Source: Thermoplasmata archaeon (GTDB taxonomy: Archaea; Thermoplasmatota; Thermoplasmata; Halarchaeoplasmatales; Halarchaeoplasmataceae). From it: a stretch of 19,012 bases of DNA. The stretch spans positions 1 through 19,012 of the forward strand of contig JAFDTZ010000033.1 of assembly GCA_019594305.1 (NCBI GenBank), read 5' to 3'. Of the stretch, positions 15,403-19,012 are shown one piece after another (within the stretch, counting starts at the first letter, position 1; every line of letters starts with the position of its first letter). The notes under the pieces are model-generated. The model was given only the letters and a program-made list of their open reading frames with translations, was not told the DNA's origin and ran no database searches. The translations under genes and the position numbers were made by a program.

Positions 15403-16719
15403 ATGGAAAGGAAAAAGAAAAATGTAATAATAATGGGCGCTGCAGGAAGAGATTTTCATAACTTTAATACCGTATTTAAAGACAACCCGGATTTTCAGGT
15501 GGTTGCTTTCACGGCAACCCAGATACCTGATATAGAGGGCCGACGTTATCCCCCTTCACTTGCGGGACATCTATATCCCGAGGGAATCCCCATAGTGCAT
15601 GAAGACGATCTTCCTCGATTGATCATAGATGAAAATGTAGATGAGGTAGTATTTGCATACAGTGATGTAACCCATGAACATGTGATGCACAAGGCTTCAC
15701 TCGCCACCGCTCTCGGTACCGATTTTATACTGCTGGGTAACAATTCTACCATGATAAAATCCAGAAAACCATTGATTTCGATATGTGCCGTAAGGACGGG
15801 TTCGGGCAAGAGCCAGACCACACGAAAGATATGCGAGTTGCTGATAGAAAAGGGAAGAAAAGTGAGCGCTATCAGACATCCCATGCCCTACGGTGATCTC
15901 GAGAAGCAGGTAGTACAGAGATTTGCCAAATATGAAGACCTGGACGAGCATGAATGTACCATAGAGGAACGAGAAGAGTACGAACCCTATATCGACAAGG
16001 GCATGGTGGTGTATGCAGGGGTCGACTACGGAAAGATCCTCATGGAAGCTGAAAAGGAATCCGATGTTATCATCTGGGACGGCGGAAACAATGATACTTC
16101 TTTTTACAGACCTGACCTCAATTTTGTTGTCCTTGATCCCCACCGGCTCGGCCACGAAACAACCTATCATCCCGGTGAAACTAACCTGAGGATGGCGGAC
16201 GTTTGCATAATCAACAAGTGTGATTCCGCTGAAGAGGAGAAGATAGAACAGCTGGAAGCTAATATACGGGAAGTAAATCCCGGAGCGACCATCATACGTG
16301 CTGATTCACCCATCACAGTAGATAAGCCGGAGATGATAGAGGGTAAAAGAGCCCTTGTTATCGAAGATGGCCCGACGGTAACCCATGGTGATATGGGATT
16401 CGGAGCAGGATTCCTAGCTGCGGAGAAGTACGGTGCTTCTGAGATAGTCGATCCGAGAAATTTCGCAATTAATTCGATCAAGGAAACCTATGAAAAGTAT
16501 CCCCATATGGAGAAGATATTACCGGCGATGGGTTATGGAGAATCACAAGTTAAAGACCTTGAAGATACAATAGAACACTCGGATTGCGATGTTGTCGTAT
16601 CCGGAACACCCATAGACCTGAAAAGAGTATTGGATGTGAGCAAACCCTTGGTTAGAGTTAGGTACGAGCTTAAAGTTGAAGACGAAGACGAGCTAAAGGA
16701 TCTTCTAAAGGATTTCTGA
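15403..16719 (+). CDS. Cyclic 2,3-diphosphoglycerate synthetase-like P-loop GTPase
   Basis: A 438-residue protein from this start. It opens with VIIMGAAGRDFHNFN, a signature of the archaeal cPGS-like family, then a Rossmann-like domain (1-120) and a P-loop GSGKS (133-137) starting the nucleotide-binding half; later motifs include WDGGNNDTSF and the NKCD GTPase-type base motif. The founding enzyme of Methanothermus makes cyclic 2,3-diphosphoglycerate, a thermoprotective phosphate and carbon store, from 2,3-diphosphoglycerate with ATP. Many homologues are known only as putative GTPases, so the activity is not certain. The frame opens at ATG 15370, but ATG 15403 is favoured because it starts right before the conserved segment and has GGTG 6 nt upstream. 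If 15370 is used, 11 poorly conserved residues are added. The gene converges on the kinase gene with a 4-nt gap. Confidence 0.82.
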   Translation: MERKKKNVIIMGAAGRDFHNFNTVFKDNPDFQVVAFTATQIPDIEGRRYPPSLAGHLYPEGIPIVHEDDLPRLIIDENVDEVVFAYSDVTHEHVMHKASLATALGTDFILLGNNSTMIKSRKPLISICAVRTGSGKSQTTRKICELLIEKGRKVSAIRHPMPYGDLEKQVVQRFAKYEDLDEHECTIEEREEYEPYIDKGMVVYAGVDYGKILMEAEKESDVIIWDGGNNDTSFYRPDLNFVVLDPHRLGHETTYHPGETNLRMADVCIINKCDSAEEEKIEQLEANIREVNPGATIIRADSPITVDKPEMIEGKRALVIEDGPTVTHGDMGFGAGFLAAEKYGASEIVDPRNFAINSIKETYEKYPHMEKILPAMGYGESQVKDLEDTIEHSDCDVVVSGTPIDLKRVLDVSKPLVRVRYELKVEDEDELKDLLKDF

Positions 16720-16723
16720 AGTA

Positions 16724-19012
16724 CTAACCGGCCGGTAACTCTATCCAGAATCGGCTCCCCTTGCCGGGTTCTGACTCGACACCCGCTTTGCCCCCCATCC
16801 TTTCAGCCCCCTTTCTAACTAAGGCTAGTCCGATGCCCGTACCGGGATAGGTTTCACGACCATGTAATCTTTCGAATATGTCGAATATATTGTCCGCATC
16901 TTTTTCATCTATGCCTATTCCGTTATCCTCTACCCAGAGGCGGACCGTATTGTCTTCCTTTTCACCTTTTACGGTGACGATCGGTTTGTCCCCGGGTTTA
17001 ACGAATTTGATGGCGTTGGATACTAGGTTTGTTACTATCTGTACCACTGTGGAATCATGGGCCTTTATGGATGGTAACGGTTTTTCTAAGTTTATATCCG
17101 CCTTTGCTTCTTCGATATCCTTTTCCAGTATCTCCGTCACCCTCTCCATGATGTCATCTAACTCTGTTGTCGAGGTTTTGATATCCTTTGTTGTTATTCG
17201 ACTGTAGGCGAGAAGATCCTTAATCAGGATGTTCATACGTTCGGAGGCATCGACTATCCTTTTGGCGTAATCCATGGAGTTTTCATCCAGTGATTCTCTA
17301 CAATCTTCTAATAGCGCAAGGCTGAACCCCTCTATCGCCCTTAAGGGCGCCCTCAGGTCGTGGGATGCGGAGTAGGCAAAGGCCTTTAGTTCTTCGTTCT
17401 TTTCGTACAGAGCCCTTTCGGCATTCTTCCTGTCCGTGATATCACGGATAAGGGCAAAGGCCTCGTTGTTACCCGATGGAACGATACGGGCCTCGAACCA
17501 TAACAACTTGTCGATGATCGGTATCTCGTATTCAACCAGTTGAAGAACATTTTCGTCTATGCTCTTTCTGAGGTGTTCCATGATCCGGGCCGCTTCTTTC
17601 TCCGGGAAAACATCCGTGACCTTTTTACCGATGATTTTTTCCCTAGGTTGTATCAGCTTTTTCTCCGAGGTCGAGATTATCTCTAGGTACTCGCCTTCCC
17701 TGTTGGTCCTTATGATGATATCCGGTATCAGTTCAACTATGGAACGTTTGTAATCCTCGCTTTCCCTCAGCGCGGTGGTTCTTTTTTCCACCAGCTCTTC
17801 AAGATGTTCTTGGTGTAACCTAAGTTCTTCCTCCGCCTTTTTCTTCTCGGTAATGTCCTGCACGAAACCGACGGTCCCGATTATGTGCCCTTCATCGTCC
17901 TTGTGAGGAGTGGTTCCCACCATCACGTCTATGATACCGCCGTCCTTTTTCACCAACCTCGTTTCGTAAACCTCGCTTACGCCCTTGAGCCTGTTCTTGG
18001 TCTTGTCCTTCATACGCCGGTATGCATCTTCGGTGGATAGTTCCGACAGGTTTTTACCGATGAATTCATCCATCTCGTAACCCAGCATCCTTGCGAATCG
18101 TTCGTTGGCAAAGGTAATACTCTCTTCCAGGTCCGTTATACCCACACCAACTATGTTATGTTCGATCCAGTTTCGGTATCGCTCCTTGGTTTTTATCAGC
18201 TCTTCCTCCGCTTCCTTGCGTTTTGTGATATCCACGTTGAACTCCGCCACCAGCCATTCACCCTTCTTGTCCTGGTACGGTATGGTGTGGACTTCGATGT
18301 ACCGTTCCTCTTCCGGTAAAAACTGTTCGAAAACAACGATCTCCTTGGTTTCTATCGATTCGGGAATTCCGCAGTTCGGGCATGGTGTATCCAGACCCAT
18401 GAAGTACTCGTAGCATTTGCGCCCCTCGGGATCTCCGTAAATTTTCCTCCAGGCGGAATCGATATATCGTATGTTACGATCGGCATCGAGGACGTCGATG
18501 CTTGTATTGGTCGCCTCCATGGTGAAACGGAGTCTTTTACGCTCCTCTTCCAGTGCGTCCTCCGCTTCCTTTCTTTCGGTGATATCCCGGACGATGGCCA
18601 TTACAAAACTCTTTTTGCCGATCTTAAATTTGTTCAGACTAACTTCGGCGTCGAAGGGAGCTCCGTCTGCCTTTGCATGAACCCATTGGAACACCTGGGG
18701 TTCACCACCGAAGGCGGCGTTTATCTTCTCAAGCGCTTTTTCTTTAGAGTCCCTACCATCCGGTTGCTTGGCAGGTGAGAATCTCCAGGGGGGACTATCT
18801 ATCATGTCCTCTCTTTCGCAGTCGAAGATCTCCAGGGTCTTGGCGTTGCAGTCGATGAACTTTTCACCATCCATTACGAAGATGGCGTCGTAGGCGGATT
18901 CGAAGATGGTTTTGTATCTTTCTCGGCTCGCTCTTATTTCTTCCCTCGACCTTCTCAACCTGTCCACGGTATCGGCTTTTATCAGGGCGACCTCCGCCTG
19001 GCGTGCGAAGAT
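16724..19012 (-). CDS. GAF/multi-PAS sensor histidine kinase (5' end outside window)
   Basis: The frame is open to the window edge: codons beyond the GTG at 18967 continue without a stop and read like the end of a GAF domain (FARQAEVALIKADTVDRL), so that GTG is probably internal. Counting from the edge codon, 762 residues are visible: GAF end (1-22), PAS1 (about 32-148), PAS2 (about 160-268), PAS3 (about 278-392), a coiled coil (395-417), PAS4 (about 420-530), HisKA with phosphoacceptor H551 in SASHDLRAPL, and HATPase_c with N box (662-670), G1 DNGIGI (696-701) and G2 GTGIGLAL (724-731). PAS2 holds C200, C211 and C214 (CPNC). No transmembrane segment is visible, so this part is probably cytoplasmic. 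Such kinases sense small ligands or redox state and signal to a response regulator; none is adjacent. The C-terminus looks complete. Confidence 0.93.
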   Translation of the reverse strand: MFARQAEVALIKADTVDRLRRSREEIRASRERYKTIFESAYDAIFVMDGEKFIDCNAKTLEIFDCEREDMIDSPPWRFSPAKQPDGRDSKEKALEKINAAFGGEPQVFQWVHAKADGAPFDAEVSLNKFKIGKKSFVMAIVRDITERKEAEDALEEERKRLRFTMEATNTSIDVLDADRNIRYIDSAWRKIYGDPEGRKCYEYFMGLDTPCPNCGIPESIETKEIVVFEQFLPEEERYIEVHTIPYQDKKGEWLVAEFNVDITKRKEAEEELIKTKERYRNWIEHNIVGVGITDLEESITFANERFARMLGYEMDEFIGKNLSELSTEDAYRRMKDKTKNRLKGVSEVYETRLVKKDGGIIDVMVGTTPHKDDEGHIIGTVGFVQDITEKKKAEEELRLHQEHLEELVEKRTTALRESEDYKRSIVELIPDIIIRTNREGEYLEIISTSEKKLIQPREKIIGKKVTDVFPEKEAARIMEHLRKSIDENVLQLVEYEIPIIDKLLWFEARIVPSGNNEAFALIRDITDRKNAERALYEKNEELKAFAYSASHDLRAPLRAIEGFSLALLEDCRESLDENSMDYAKRIVDASERMNILIKDLLAYSRITTKDIKTSTTELDDIMERVTEILEKDIEEAKADINLEKPLPSIKAHDSTVVQIVTNLVSNAIKFVKPGDKPIVTVKGEKEDNTVRLWVEDNGIGIDEKDADNIFDIFERLHGRETYPGTGIGLALVRKGAERMGGKAGVESEPGKGSRFWIELPAG

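Overview
The window reads as a piece of an archaeal chromosome. It carries a DNA sliding clamp (PCNA), both subunits of topoisomerase VI, an L-aspartate dehydrogenase, an HVO_0476-type zinc protein, a cyclic 2,3-diphosphoglycerate synthetase-like GTPase, and large surface proteins built from NosD-type beta-helix and Ig-like repeats. Promoters look archaeal: TATA-like boxes sit roughly 20-50 bp ahead of several starts, often followed by a Shine-Dalgarno motif. The gene set suggests a euryarchaeon, perhaps near Thermoplasmatota but outside the Thermoplasmatales, which typically use gyrase and lack topoisomerase VI. That placement is inference; there is no rRNA gene in the window.

Region 1 (about 1-3060) is visibly more AT-rich than the rest. 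It holds the 3' end of a membrane protein that may be a glycosyltransferase, a Wzx/MOP-type flippase, and a zinc-ribbon methyltransferase on the opposite strand. It looks like the edge of a surface-glycan cluster and may have been acquired horizontally.

Region 2 (3060-8880, minus strand) is a two-gene operon of paralogous, membrane-anchored surface proteins. Each has a signal peptide, a right-handed beta-helix, four Ig-like domains, one transmembrane helix and a charged tail. The first gene (1215 aa) contains three beta-helix supermodules in an exact 174-residue period. The second (727 aa) has a single short helix and overlaps the first by 11 nt. Both are rich in N-glycosylation sequons, so the neighbouring glycan genes may act on them.

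Region 3 (8881-12892, plus strand) is a replication/topology block: pcn, then top6B and top6A one nucleotide apart. The 184-bp gap before pcn contains a tandem TATA motif and a hairpin resembling a tRNA T-arm, with no intact tRNA. This is the most puzzling non-coding signal in the window.

Region 4 (12896-15279, minus strand) holds a rhomboid protease with a C-terminal zinc ribbon, the HVO_0476-like zinc protein and nadX. A short divergent intergenic region with a near-symmetric TATA box separates it from the cPGS-like gene (15403-16719, plus). A large GAF/multi-PAS histidine kinase, cut by the right edge of the window, converges on that gene with a 4-nt gap.

No rRNA, intact tRNA, CRISPR array, transposase, integrase or clear defence system was found. 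The best candidates for something undescribed are the modular surface-protein pair and the T-arm-like element ahead of pcn.
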